Source: Gordionus sp. m RMFG-2023
Taxonomy: Eukaryota > Nematomorpha > Gordioida > Chordodea > Parachordodidae
Assembly (NCBI RefSeq): GCF_954871325.1
Contig: NC_088776.1
Span: 49,680,569 to 49,744,568, forward strand
Length of the DNA: 64,000 bases
Direction: 5' to 3'
Part shown: positions 37,101-52,100 of the stretch, piece after piece
How the letters are laid out: each line of letters starts with the position of its first letter
Numbering within the stretch: position 1 is the first letter of the stretch
Made by a program: the position numbers and the translations under genes
Notes under the pieces: generated by a model
Seen by the model: the letters and a program-made list of their open reading frames with translations, nothing else
Databases searched by the model: none
What the model was told of the DNA's origin: nothing

Positions 37101-40100
37101 TCTTCTTCAGAAGGAATTCAACAGGGTGATCCCTTAGGGTCAATATTATTCTGTCTAGGAATAGACAATCTAGTTAAAAAAATTAAAAGCAGCTGCCTGT
37201 TAGATCTTCATATCTGGTAAGATGACGGGATTATAAGCGGAAGCCCAGAAGAGATAGACAAAGCCCTAGAAATTTTGCAAAAGGATGGGCACAGAATTCT
37301 GTCAGCTCACCTCTCAATCTCCCAGCTGTCACGCATTTAAAGAGGTTATGGCCGAAGAACTAACACATCTTGGCTCACCAGTTGGGGGTTGCTTAGCAGG
37401 TGAAGCCTTTTTCAGGGCTACTTCGAATAATTTAAACAATATGAAGGAACTACTTATGCAACTTCCCACGCATAAATCTTTCTTATTAATTATAAATTTC
37501 TTCAATATACCAAAGATCCTATATGCTCTACGGTCAACTGCTGTTTTTAAACATCCCAAACCCTTAAGAGCATATGAATCCATAATTAAAAACATCATGG
37601 AAAAAATAACTAACCTCAAATTTAACTCCAATTCGTGGCATCAAGCCACTCTCCCCTGCAATAAAGGAGGCTTAGGGTTACGATCACCCATAGCCTTATC
37701 AATTAGTGCTTTCATCTCGTCCAGATTGGCAAACTCCAAAATAATAACTGATCACTGACCTTGCCAGATGCACTGCTCGACGAAGCCTATGTCATATGCA
37801 AAGCCTCAGTCGGAGATGAATGTCAACCACCAGCCTCCCAAAACAAATGGATTGGGATAATCCGATGATTGCAAGGTCTGTTGATTACCTCTTCTCGACA
37901 CTGCAATCTGAAGATCATACCCTATTAGCTTCCCTCAACCAAGGTTCAGGACATAAATACTTGGATGGCATCCCCTCTAAAAATCTTGATCTCGAACTTT
38001 CAAATCAAGAATTCAGTTTTGCTGTAGCCATTCGCTTAAATGTAACAGCCTCAGTTTCATATAAGTGCGTCAAGTGCAAAAGGCCAGTAAGTCAAACTGG
38101 TCGTCATTGCCACCAATACATCTTTAGCAGTGAAGCTCAATCCGGCATACAGATGTAATGCTCTCATAAAACGAGCTTTACAGTCCGCAGGCTTTCCTGC
38201 CACTTTTAAATCCTCAGGTCTCTTTACGGATGGGAGAGGACCCGATGAAATTACACAAATTCCTTGGGAGAATGGTCGATTTCTAGCGTGGGATTTCTCC
38301 TGCGTTGACCCCCTCTCACCCTTCAACATCAATAAAGACATTTTAAAATACACCAAAGATTTTAAAACAAATAAATATGTGTATATTCCAGATGAGTATA
38401 AATTCATACCAGTTGTCACGACAACCTTAACATCCCTTGGAAGTCAGGCTCTTAGCCTAATTAAAAAGATTGCCAGAACCTTAAGAACAAAATCAGGTGA
38501 CCCAAAAGAAGGCGTCTACTTACGTCAACGCATAGGAATTCAGATTATAAAATCTAATTTCACATGCTTCATAGGTTCATTCCCCGAGGAGCCCGATTAA
38601 TCTAGATTTTCTTCTTCCCAAAATTATTTAAACCCTCCCCCCACCCCCCTCATATAATCATTTGCACTAATTATATTTCCATTATATCTATTATTATACT
38701 TTGTATTATAAAGTCGTTGGTTGTTAAATTTATTGAAATTTCTAAAATTTCTAAAATTGTTAAATTTTATATTTTTTTTAAATTCAGTTATGTACAACAA
38801 AAATTACTTATATTTTATTGAAATTATTTTTATGTTTTTAATTTATAAATAATAATTTTGATTTACGGTAGACAAATAAATATTCTGTTAATAAAATTTA
38901 TGAAGAAGTAAACCTTATTATAATATATATTTTTTATCATTAATTTTTTTACATATGAATTCTTCAAGTTTTTTTGTTGATTAAAATAATATTGTTTCAA
39001 TTAGTCAAAGATGAACTTTCTTCTCGTCTGCTGAGACCTAGAAATGTGGGAAATATACTTCAGGTTAAAATAATTCCTTTTTTGTAAGATATAAAACTTT
39101 AAATTTTAAAATTACTATAAAACGCGCGTTTCTCTCAACCATTATGCCCCATGTTATATAATGTACAATTATAAAGGCATTACCTCATGAAGCCCGCACT
39201 TGATTCTACATATAAAGCCCCTACGGGTTCCCATACAAAAACGGGCAGAATTGGAACTTTGGTGATGACCTTCCTTCTTGATGGTACCCGTTTTAAGGTC
39301 CAGGACCCGGTTATTGTTAATACTCGTATTAGCGGGCATATTATTATTGCTACCATTACAGGCCGTGTTGTTGGTATTGGCTGCCTGGTTTTGATTAGTG
39401 TGAAGTGTGTTGGACGATCCGGGGTTTAAGGAGCCTGGGGATTTATTATTGATGGTGGTGGTATTATCAATGCTATTATGTGGAATATTATTATTGGCGT
39501 TTTGGGATGAGAGTAAATTATTTAGGGAAGAATTGATTGAACTTTGATTATTAGGAGTGTCCCACGATGAACACAGCTGTTCTTTTACCTTATTCACGTC
39601 GTCGGGATGCAGGTATTCGAATATGGATGAACCGGACCAGTCCTCCTACGTTTTTTTTTGAAAAAAAAATTATATGAATGAAATTGTTAAGTAGTATAAT
39701 AGATGAAAAACAATTAATAAAACCTTTTCAATTTGGACACCTGCTTTGACGAAAATTTGTGCCAAAAATATCAAAGTGTTGCTCTTTTTTAAGAGTTTTT
39801 TGTTATTTTTTAAATAACTGTTTCAGATATGAAGATAACTTTCTCAGATATGAAGATAATTTTTTCAAATATGAAGATAATTTTACCTTTTTGAAAACAT
39901 TTTAAGATTCTTTAATTATATCATTTATATATTTCAAAATAGAATAAGTGCCAAATTTATCAAAAAATTTCTTGACAATTAAGAGGATTAAAAAGTAAGC
40001 AAGCACCATATTTATCGCGAAATTTCCTCTAAATTTTGTTCACGCCAGAGGTGTAGATTATATCGAGTTTCCATTTTTTTTAAAAAATGCTCTCTTGAAA

Positions 40101-43100
40101 AATTATTTTTAAAAATTGATATAAGACACTATTATACTCAACCGATGATGTGGAAAGAGTGAAGCTTATATCATGGTTTAGAACCGGAAACGAGTGAAAT
40201 ATTTTAAAAACCCCGAAACCAGATCTTAAAATTTATGAACTTGTACTAGACATTCATTCGTTAAAAAAACACGTATTGAAGTCCACTATTAAAATGCATC
40301 TAGACTAAATGAATTTCAATAGGGTCTACTAGGCTTGGCATGATCATTCAAAAAGATAAAAAAAAAATTGCCATTAAAATAAGTTATTTTTTTTTAAAAT
40401 AAAAATTATCATTTTTATATTTATTGGTATTATTCGCTTTATTTATCTAACTAATTAATTTTTTTATTATACCATATTTAAAATATCTACACATTTTTTA
40501 ATTTAATAACGATATTTTATTATAATAAATAATTTCATAATATTGTGTTAAGCCTAAGTTTTTTTAGTATAATAAATTCCTAAGAAAATAATTATTATAT
40601 TGCTTAAATCTTACCCAGGAACATTTTAACAATCCCCTGTAGTTTTTGTCTACATCCGTGCATTTAAAACATGCAATATTTCACGTTACCTTCTTCTAGA
40701 GGTAATGAGTAATGGTAACGCGATTTTTTTTTTGTTGTAATATGTAAATTTACTTTAAAATAAAATCGAGAAAAAAATAAGTAATAACCAAATCGACTGT
40801 TAAACAGAAAAACGAAACGAATTATTATATTATTTGAGTAAAGACTATGTAAATGAATTGAATAGTATAGAAAAGTATATATAATCGGGAATATTTTATT
40901 AGAAAATAAATATTATTATTTTGCGAACTTAATTTTTAATCTTAATTTATATTAATTTTATTTTTCTTTTATTTTGATTATGTTTTCACTTTATATTTAA
41001 GTATTTAATAAAGATTTAGTATCATATTTTAGTTCTTTAACAAAATATTGATATTGGTTCAAAATATTATATTAGGTTCAAACAACATCATCTCTATCTT
41101 GTTTTAGTAGTATTGCTATTGGTTTAACTCCAAATTGTTAATAAATTTAAAGAAGAGAAATATCTTCAATTATTGAAAAAGATAAGTTTATTTTTAATAA
41201 AAAATTCAGGAATTAACATTCCTCAAAAATGAAAGAGATTAATGAACATTTGAATAGTAATAAAAATAAATATAGATAAAAATATTGTTTATATTCTTAT
41301 TTATTGAGTTGAGATATTTTCTTTTGATATAAACAAGTTATAAAATTAAATTACTAGATATATTCATTAATATTAAAGTAATATAAATTATTAATTATAT
41401 TTCATTTAATCCATTAATACATGGTATTTCTTTAAAACAATTATATTTTAAAAATATTAAATTAAAATATATAATTCAATAATATTCAATCCGCAAGTTA
41501 GCGTTTATTGCTCTAAAACTTTATTTGAATATATAAAATAAATTTTTTATTATTTTAAAATCTAAACGATTAAATAATGTAATATCTATATATATAATCA
41601 CCGTAATCAAGAAATGAACGTTTCGTATAATCTTAATGTTAATTTTTATTTTTCCTATCATCTTAATGTTAATTTTTATTTTTTCTATCAACTTTCCTAT
41701 CCTCTTAATGTTTAATAAATCGATGGAGTATATATCTCTAATGTTTTAAGAAAATTTTTTGTACATCACGGGATTCGAACCTATGTAACGTTTTACAAAT
41801 AGTATAAAATACCTATTTATCAATATCTTCCCATGCCAGAAAATTAACCTCCCTCACTAATCCTAAGTACTTATTATAATTTAGATTTAACAAATAAATT
41901 TAAATTATATTTAGCCAATTGAAAAATAAACATTTATCTCATATTACCACCCCAAAATATGCTAGTATAAAAATTTTATCTCAAACAAGAATATTTGAAC
42001 TCTGGAAATGACATACAATACCAATTTATCAATATCTACCCTACATTTTTGATTACAATTTCATATATTTTACCCTAAATTTAATAAAATGAATAAATAA
42101 TCATGTCATTTATTTTATATAAAAAAATGTAATTAAAAAAATTTCAGATAATAGTTCAAGATTTTATTATTCCCGTCATTCTTGACGGGTTATCAACTAG
42201 TCTAAATATAAAGGTTAAATATAAATGCCGGTATTGTAAATATTACAAAATGCAATATTATTTTATATTGAATAGTCCAAGTGAACATTTAATAAGATTA
42301 TTTGATTCTAGTACTGTAAAAATTTAATAAGATTATTTGATTCTAGTACTGTAAACATTACTAAGTAAATTGGCACGTTCGTTCAAAACTTCATGAATAA
42401 ATTTTTTTTAAATTTCATTTAATATTTAATTTAATATAATAAATAAAACACAATAAATTAGCCATGTTTAAAATTAATAAATATTTCTAAAATTGTCCTG
42501 CCCGACCTGATCCTGAACGAATTTTTTTTATTTTCCCTGAAAAGCCGTGCTTGAAATAAAAATAAAGATAATTTGTCCTTCTGGCCCGAATTTATTTAAA
42601 TATAGAAAAATTTAATATATTATATTCTATAAATAAAAAATATATTACCGCCTTGTTTCTAGCAAGGATATTAAAATGTATCAATTTGTCTCACAAATTT
42701 TAATATATTTAAAAATTTAAACCCAACCCGGCCCGACCTAAATTTTTTCAAAAATTAAGGTGCGCCGTAGGCATTTTTATTCACGCCGGAAATGCAGCCG
42801 ATTGAGATGAGAGGGGCGCAAGGGTCGCTGCCGATTTTCTTCATGGCGGCGCTAGGCGTGTATAATTTTTAGAATGCTATTTAATTATATATATTAAATT
42901 ATGATTATTTATCAGATTGGGGGATTATAGCAAATTTTATGCTTAGGGCATGGATTTCATAATTTAGTTACAGTTGATGGCATAAAAAAAAGTTGCCAGA
43001 AATATTAAAAAATTTAAATAATGTCAGCCCTCAGATATCGAGAAGCTGATTTGGAATATAAAATTGAGGTCGATGGTAAATGTCCGCAATCAATTTATGA

Positions 43101-46100
43101 GGCAGGCCATATTATGGATATTGATGATTCTGATCCATATCTTGTTGAACATTTTGCTAACTCTGATGAGACTGATGATATAAATTACGAATTGCACTAT
43201 ACCATCATATCTAATTAATACGAAAACTAATTAAATTGCCATACCCGCTGACAGTGCATCTTAATTATGATAAAGAGCATCCGTAGTGTCAACAAGATTC
43301 ATATAAATAATATTCTAAATAAAATAGGAAAACAATCCTTAAAACTTTTTAATAACGAATAGGATATAATTGACAAATTTTACACATTATTAAATCCTTT
43401 CAGAGAGTTGGTGGAATTTCATCGACAATAAATTTAGGGTTATTATTTAGCAGAAATAAAAAAAAACCTATATAAATCAATAAATCTGATTGCTCAGATA
43501 TAATTTGTCTAGCCTAAAGGTAAATTTGCAAAAAAGGCTTGACCATAGGTTTCCAATTACCAAACTTAAAGTAATTTATTTTATATTATATTTTTAAGAT
43601 TAGTTAGCGACACTACTTGATCCGAGATTTAAAAATCTTAAAATTTCATAAATTTAATTCAAATTTTATATCATTGTAATTTTTAATTATATATTTAAAA
43701 CTTTTAGAGCATTATAGAAATGCACAGAGTGAGATTCAAGTTGAAGATGATAAACATAGAGTTCATATATAGATAAAATATTCCGTAAAAATTCCTTTTC
43801 AAGCAAAGATCATAACAACATTAGCAACATAGAGCAAGAATGCGATATTTTGCACCAACAAAGTATACCAGAAGAGGATGCACTAATTATTTGGGGAAAA
43901 AGCGACTGGAACTTCTTAAGCTTGCTAATTAAGCTAGGATGGTTCTTTGTATACTTGCAACCAGTACATCAAGGTGAAGAATTTTTCCCATGGCTGGATA
44001 AGAATAAATTTTAAATAATCACACTAAAAATTAAATTCTAAAAGAATTAACTATTTCATATTAATCTATATAATATATATTATTAATAATGTAAAATATC
44101 AAGTGTCTTTTTAAATTAAAACTTGAAGATTTTGAAACTGATATATTTTTTGGACACATTTTATATTTGGTAATAGAATTAGTTTATTTATTTATTTATT
44201 ATAATTGGGTCATGGTGATGTTAATTCAGAATCCGATGATGAAATAACAACATATAATCTATAAATAATATATTCAAGTTAATAAACTATACTATATTGG
44301 CTGGTTAAAAATATTCATTAATATTAAATTAATATTTTTTATTTTCAAATGCATAAAAATAAGAAAATTTTGTAAAATTGAACGAACGTAAAAATCGAAT
44401 GCGTTCGTCAAAAAAGGGAAAAGTTCGTCAAAGCTGAAAGGAACGTCATTTATCAGTTTTCTCAAAAAACCAACTTCGGTCACGAACGCGTTCAAAATTA
44501 TTTGATCCTGATATATCTAAAAATATTATAATGAATTCATTATACAAATTTATATAATATTAGTGTTGTTGAACTGCTCGATTTGAGCCGATTTTTAAAA
44601 AAGGTTAACTCAATATTTTATCCAGAAATAATATACGCAAGCCTGAATATTTTGCCCATAGATGGCACAAAGATTTGGGTATCTATTCGAGAAATTTCAA
44701 TGCTTAGGCAATATTTATCTGTCTAAAATGTTGAGTTAGCCGTTTTTAAAAATCGGCTCAAATCGTGCCATTTAACAACACTATATAATAAATTATTCGT
44801 TAGAATCATATTTATATAAATATTTGGGAAACATTATAAAGCATTCATTCATTATACCTTTTTTTAAAATAAATGTTATTAATTTTTATCTATTTTATTC
44901 AACTTTTAGATTTTAGCATGAATAATGAGACAAATTAAGGAAAAGATAGTATGTCAGCCCCAGTCAAACAAATTTATAATATGCTATTTAATGAATTGCA
45001 TAAACAGGTATTGTAAAACTATTATACTAAATTCAATACCTCAAGATTAAATTAAACAAATGACATTTTATATCAAAATAAATTGATGAACATTTTTTAT
45101 TTACTTCCTTAAAAATGGAATATGATGAGTTATTTTTATGCTTGAGGATATAAACATCCCTTTGTAGCTTTTACAAACATTATATTTAGAATAAAATTTT
45201 CATAATTTTGCTATGGTATTTATTATAAAATTGAGAATGACATTATTATATTGGGAATATTAATGCAATAAAAAAATTTGCTATCAAAATTGTTTCACAT
45301 TATTAAATTTTTTATAAAAGGTATATATCCAATGAAATCATTTTTTTTCTTTTAAAATGATATAAGATTTATGTTAAATTTGATTTGAAAAAAAAAATAT
45401 CAATAGCAAAGTAGACCAAATTATTTAAAAAATATTATTTTGTTCAGTTTAGACTTATATAGATAAGCGTTAAAATCATATCATTTACAATTTATTTTAA
45501 AAAAGTCCATATTCGAAATCTAGAAATTTAAGCCGTAATTTGTTTCAATTAATTCTTTTATAGATAATAAATGGATTAAAGTTTATTTTTAAATTATAAT
45601 CTTATTCAACGTGAAGCGCAATAGCCCTAAGACGTCATGATATATATAACAGAGCAACGCTTGGTTCTCTCATGAAAAAAATGAAAATCTAACTAGGATA
45701 AAAGATGGGAATTAATTAAGAGGACCATCCACGTTTTTTGGGCAGGCCGCAGTTATTTGTGCGCGCAAGAGGCAAAGCCCCTTACTTAAACGCCCATGGG
45801 AAATAAAAGGAGAGGTAAAAAGCCCATGCCCGATTAAATAAAACTTGATTATGTTGAGGCCGATATGAAATGCAATAAACTATATGACGCATATAAGAAA
45901 TTAAAGATCTTCTGCCAATTTTCGAATTATAAATGTCTCCCCAAACTTAAAGTAAATAATAATATTATCCGCGACTCAGAAGAACAAATGAAAATGTGGC
46001 TGAATTACTATTCTAAAATGTTCAACCCGAACATCCGGTACTATCTATGAGGTGCGACCAAACTCCCTCTTCAAATTTTACAACATGAAAGATAAAGAAA

Positions 46101-49100
46101 GCTAGCTGCTGGATTAGATCACATTAGAGCCGAACATCTAAAAGTCTCTCCGGACTATATCTCTATCTTCCTATTAATAGTTTTTAATAAAATTTAGGTT
46201 TCTGGTATTACCCCAAAAGATTGGAATTTATTTTTTATTTGTAATTTTTAAAAGATTCCTTACCCATCTACTTTCGACGATTATAGAGCTATCGCGATCA
46301 CTTCCATTGCATCAAAAGTCTTCATGGTACTTTTAAAAAACCGAATACTAATGTCTACAAGTCACCTACTATCCAACAATATATGTGCTTATATCTTGGC
46401 AGGAACATCTTGCAAAAAATTACCCTACAGAAAAACTTCAGATATAAACTACCTCTATTGTTCATCTTCGTAAATTTTAGGAAGGCATTTGATTGTATTA
46501 AACATGAAGTTCTCTGGAAAATCTTAATGGACAGTAGTGTGGACTCATATAGTAAAAATCCTCACTAACCATTATGCCTTACTAATGTCTACTTTTAAAG
46601 TCGAGAACGTTTAATCTCCTTCCTTGATGGTACGAAAAGGAGTTAAGCAAGGGTGTTTCCTATCACCGATTTTATTCAATATAGTCATGAATAAAATTAT
46701 TGCGGATACGCTTGGAGCGTTTAATCTAAGTTTATCCTGTCATGATAACCTCAACTTAAAACACCACATTATTTTCTATGCTGACGATATAGTTATTATT
46801 ACTAAATTCAAGGAAAAATCCCCTTGTATCCTAGATATACTCAAAGCATATAGTGGAGAAATCCACGATCAATTTGAATAAAACAGTCATTATGCTCACC
46901 ATGGGCTGAGATAAGTCCAACTCACACCATTAAAATGTTGGGGATTAGATTGGTCAAGGATTTCAAATACCTTGGAGTAAATCTGGATAATAAAGGTAAT
47001 AAGAACGAGGGAGAAATGAGATTAAAGCATGCAAAGTCAGTGTTTTACAAATATCTTAAATTATGGATGATTAGGGAAATTTGGGTTAAAAGCAGACTGC
47101 AGATGTTTAATTCGATGATCATACCCATCCTTTTATATGGAAGTGATACTTGGGATGTTAACAAAACACAGATTAAAAAACTTCCGGTTTTTGTTAACAG
47201 ATGTCTGAGACTTATTAACGGCTATATATCCCAGAGTTATTTCATATGTTAGTTTATGGAATTTATCCAAACACTCCAGTAACAGTGCAGATGAAAAAAA
47301 GAAGAGTACAGTTGTTCGCACATATTTTGAGAAACGCAGAAAACAAAATAGCCTATGAAGCCCTCAGATGGCTCCCAATTTATTCAATTTACTGCAAATT
47401 TAAACCGAGACTCTTATGGATATCCTAAACATGAATATTAGCTTAAACAATTCACCCTTCTAAACAATAAAAAAGGCTCCATAAATAAACTACTTAGAAT
47501 AAAAACTAATTACCTTATAAACCATTAATTTCCCCTTATAATAATAACCCGTCCTTTTGAGGATTCGCTCATTCCTTTTCTACTATTTCAAGTTCAAATT
47601 CAGAGTTTACAATGTTTTTTTTGTATACCTAAACCTAACATTTTACACTCGTCTGAATGGTTTTTCGATTTTATTTTGCTCAACGTAAGTCTTTGAAACC
47701 TTATTTAAAATATTATCTTAATAATTATTGTATTCATCAGGCCGAGTCTATATTATCTATTCATACTTATTTCAAGGTTTCTCTCAATACCAATTAAAAT
47801 TAAATTAATATAGCCAATATTACCCTTCCATTATCAAATTTTATTTAATCGGGCATGGGCTTTTTACCTCTCCTTTTATTTCCCATGGGTTAAGTAAGGG
47901 GCTTTACCTCTTGCGCGGCCAGGTAACTGCGGCCTACCCAAAAAACGTGGATGGTCCTCTTAATTATTTCCCATATTTTATCCCAGTTAAATGGGCTTTT
48001 TCATGAGAGAACCAAGCATTGCTCTGTTGTTTATATATATCTCTGATATATATGTGACGTTTTAGGACTAGTGCGCTTAATATCACGAAAATAATTTTAA
48101 ATTGTTTTAAAAATAAAACGCCAACTTGCGAATTGAACATTATAGAATTACATTTTTAAATTTTAATTATTTTAAGCATAATTCTATTGAAAGATTTAAA
48201 CCATCAATTAATAGATTGAATGAAATATAATTATTCCTTTATTATTGAATATATATAATAATTCAAATTTTATAACTTGTTTATATTATAAGAAAATATC
48301 TTAACTCGATTAATAGAGTAGAAAGATAAATTTTTTACGCATTTGCAGTACCTTGGCATTTGCAGTAGTCAAACCGCTTAAATATTGATAATCTAATAAT
48401 GGTTTTTATGCGAAATCACAGAAAAAAATGTTTAATGTAATAAATTAATGCGTAGTAATAAATAATTTTTCATCGTCAGGAGTTATTTTTTCGTCTATTT
48501 TTTATATTTTTATAATAAAATTGTTATTTTCGTATATCTAAGCGTTTACTATAGCCAATGACATTGACTACAGCTGACTATATATACACTTATAAATAAA
48601 TAGTCAGTCTAGATAAACGCCATTGGGCACAATCATTTATATCTTATATTGTATAAAAATTATACGTGATTCGTTTTAAGAGTATTTAATGATTAAATTT
48701 AACATTATAATATTTAACAATTTTAATAAATGAACTTAAAAACAACCAATTTCTCATATCTTTAGAAAAAATACCCTTATAAATCCACTGCCCAAAGCTG
48801 ATTTAATTTTTAAAAATTATAAAGACATACGCAACTAAAATGTATTATCGCAATTATAAAAATAATAAAATCAGCTTTGGACATAGAAAAAAAAATAGAA
48901 ATAAATTAGGGGAGAAAAAGGTCAGAATATAAAGATGATGCCATGGCTAGATCATCGCCATCTCTAGGAATGGACAAAAACGTGAATGTCCAACTCGTCT
49001 TAAAATAAAGTATTTTATTTTCAAAAAGCTACTGTTCCACTGAGTTAGGTTACATATCTAAAAAAAGAAACCTTAAAAAAAATTTTTATACGCCTGTATT

Positions 49101-52100
49101 AAAATTTACAAAATTATTTTACATTTTCCTGGTGGATAATAAAAAGATGTTTAAAAAAACCATAATTTATTTTAAAAAAGGGATGGATGAATAACTAAAA
49201 ATTTAAAAAGGGAGAAGTATATTTTTAGTCTCTTTTTAAAAAAAAAATAAGCTCAATAATTAGGCCAAAAATATATATATTAGTTGTAGTTGTAATAAAT
49301 GACTAGGGAGAGTATAAAAAAATTCGTAATAAAATTAATTATTTTTTAAAAAAATAATTGTTAATCCATAATTATTGGTCGTATAAAAAAAAATTTATGG
49401 TAAAACGATAAAATAACATATTATACCAAAAAATGTAATAAAATATTTTTGATGATCAAATATATTATAATTTTTATTGGTGGAAGGAAGGTGGGAGGAA
49501 AGGATGGGAGGGGGGGGGGGGGTGACAAAATAAAATCAATAAATGATTTCCAAATTATTTTTTAAAAATATCAAAATGGTGATGCCACAAAATACGGTTT
49601 CTCGGAAGTCAAAATTCTTAAAGGGTTAGGTTGGGATTGGGTAATCGTGTTAGTATGGACCGTTGTAAATAAGTAGTGTCGTTGGAATGCTAATAGGACT
49701 TATAGTCTCAAAGAAACTTTTGCCCAAAATCTTTGAAAATCGTTAAAATTGAAAAATTTTTTAAAGATCAATTTTTTAAGAAAAAAGTATGTGATTACAT
49801 CATGAAAGAATTTTGGTGTATAAATATCACAAAAGATTTGCTTATAAAAGATTTTAACCAAAAAAATTTGGAATTCTAGTGAAATTTAATCAAAACGTTT
49901 TAGGCATTATGAAAAAATCATTTCAGAGATCAAAATCTTTGGCGATTTTTTATTTTTAAGTAAATGTTAAACTCTGAAAAAAATTGATTTCCATGATTCT
50001 TCCTATTTTCGAGAATGAAGGTGAATATTTATTTAACAGAGATCTGTTGGCACAGCTCGTAATCTGGTTAGGTAATAAAATGCCATAATTTTTAAAAATC
50101 TGATCTGAACTCAAGTCAGGCTTTTAAATATTTAAATTTTTTTAATAATAGATTTAAATATATATTAATTAATCAGATGGAAAGGCATCATTTAACATTC
50201 ATATACTTTTATTGTCAAAATTTTCAATTTGCATTTGAGATAATTTATAAAATAGAGCTCGCATTATATAAAATAAAATAATGAAATTTTAACAAGGCTG
50301 GCTGTTAAAAAAAACGAAAATTGAGCTGGGCTCGAAATTAGGGAAAATAAAAATTCAGGCCTCATGAAATATTTAATAACAATTTACACAAACAATAAGG
50401 GAGGGGGGATTGGCAGTGATTGATTAATTATGCAATTAAAAATACGAAATTCTATTACTTTTTTGGTAATTTTTATCAATTACGTGAAGGGAAAAACTTG
50501 TAATTAAAGTTGAGTATAAATAAAAGTAATTGGTAATTTAAAAAGATTTGATTTTAGGATTACGAATTACAATCTAAATTATAATAATATAAACATTATA
50601 AAACGAAGTATAAATTCAATTTTTGGCTCATTTGTTCCTTGATTCATATATTTGTTTGTAGCTCTTTTTAATGTCGAAATTAGGGTTGTAACGTTGTTTT
50701 GATTTTTAAATCTTCATTTTTGGTGGTATTTTAAAAGAACCAGCCAAATTTGAAGACAAAGGATCCAGACATGGACTAGATCTTAGATCATATACATATC
50801 ATATATATGGTGAATTCCATATCAATTCAACCAAGATTTCAACTCGACCCCCTCAAAATTTTCATATGCTATAGGTAAGAAAAAAAGGAAATTTTTACTT
50901 CATTCTACCACTTACTCGCTAAGATAGAGAGTAAAAAGCAAAAAAATGGTAAATTTTTGACAAAATGATCTTCATTCATTTTTAAATATCTCCAGATAAA
51001 TTAAGTTAGAGCAATAATTTAAATTTTATTATATAGCTTAATAATGGATCTTTAATATGACATATAAATAAATGAAAACCCCGATTAATACCCAAAACCA
51101 GAAGTACAACAAGAAATGTAAGTATTCATTTAAATTTAAATAAGATTATATTGTTAAATTTGATCAATTTTAGCCATAAGGGTCATAACTCCTAAACCCA
51201 CGTTCATCCCAATCTAGGATTTCGAATAAATATAAAGCATTCTAGTATACATCTACAGAAAAAAATTTAAAAAAATACCTTTTTATGGCAATTTCCGGTT
51301 TTAGGTATTAATCGGGTTTCTATCACATTTATTTATATATCATATTAAAAATCCATTATTAAGCTATATAATAAAATTTAAATAATTTATTTTTGAGATA
51401 TTTGGAAATTAATGAAGGCACCATTTTTCCGTCTATAAACCCCATATCTTAGCGAGTAAGTAGTAATAAGTAAAATTTTTATTTTTTTTCTTAGTCATAG
51501 CATATATTACCAATATATAAAATTTAAAAAAATTCTGAGAGGTCGGGTTGAAAATCGGCTTTTTTGGTTGAATTGATATGAAATTCACCATATATATATA
51601 TATCAGAGAGAAAAGTATCAGGAGAATAAAAAGGGCTTTATTACGTTTTTGTAGAGAAAATTAGGTGCGGAGGGTGATGACAAAGTACGAGGATGCCCGA
51701 ACGGTTATTAGGACTCATAGTGATGATAGCGAGAGCTTTGGTTAAAGGTGGGGCTAAAGGATCAGACTTGAGCCCATTATTATTTGTCATGGTAATGGAG
51801 GTGATGATGAGAGAGATCTGTGAAGGACTACCTTGGGAACTAATATATGCTGACGATCTTGTAATGCTGGCAACAAGGGAAACAGAGTTGAAGGAAAGAT
51901 AATACATGAAAGACGCTTTTCGAAGCATAAGGGTTAAAACTGAAAGCAGGAAAGACTAAGGTTGATTGGAGTCGAATGATCAAGAAATAATAAAGAAATG
52001 GGCACGTGACCATTTGTTGTGTTCAGGAAATGTGCTGAAAGGAATTCGAGCTAGACATGTGCACATAAAGGAGGTAGTCGTGAGAATGGAAGTTTGATAA

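Noticed and set aside
41765-41785. GGATTCGAACC (B-box-like, TTCGAATCC on the minus strand) as a tRNA or SINE
   Set aside because: No A box at the right distance and no cloverleaf pairing; it lies within the Helitron. The same motif at 61191 is a transposon tip.
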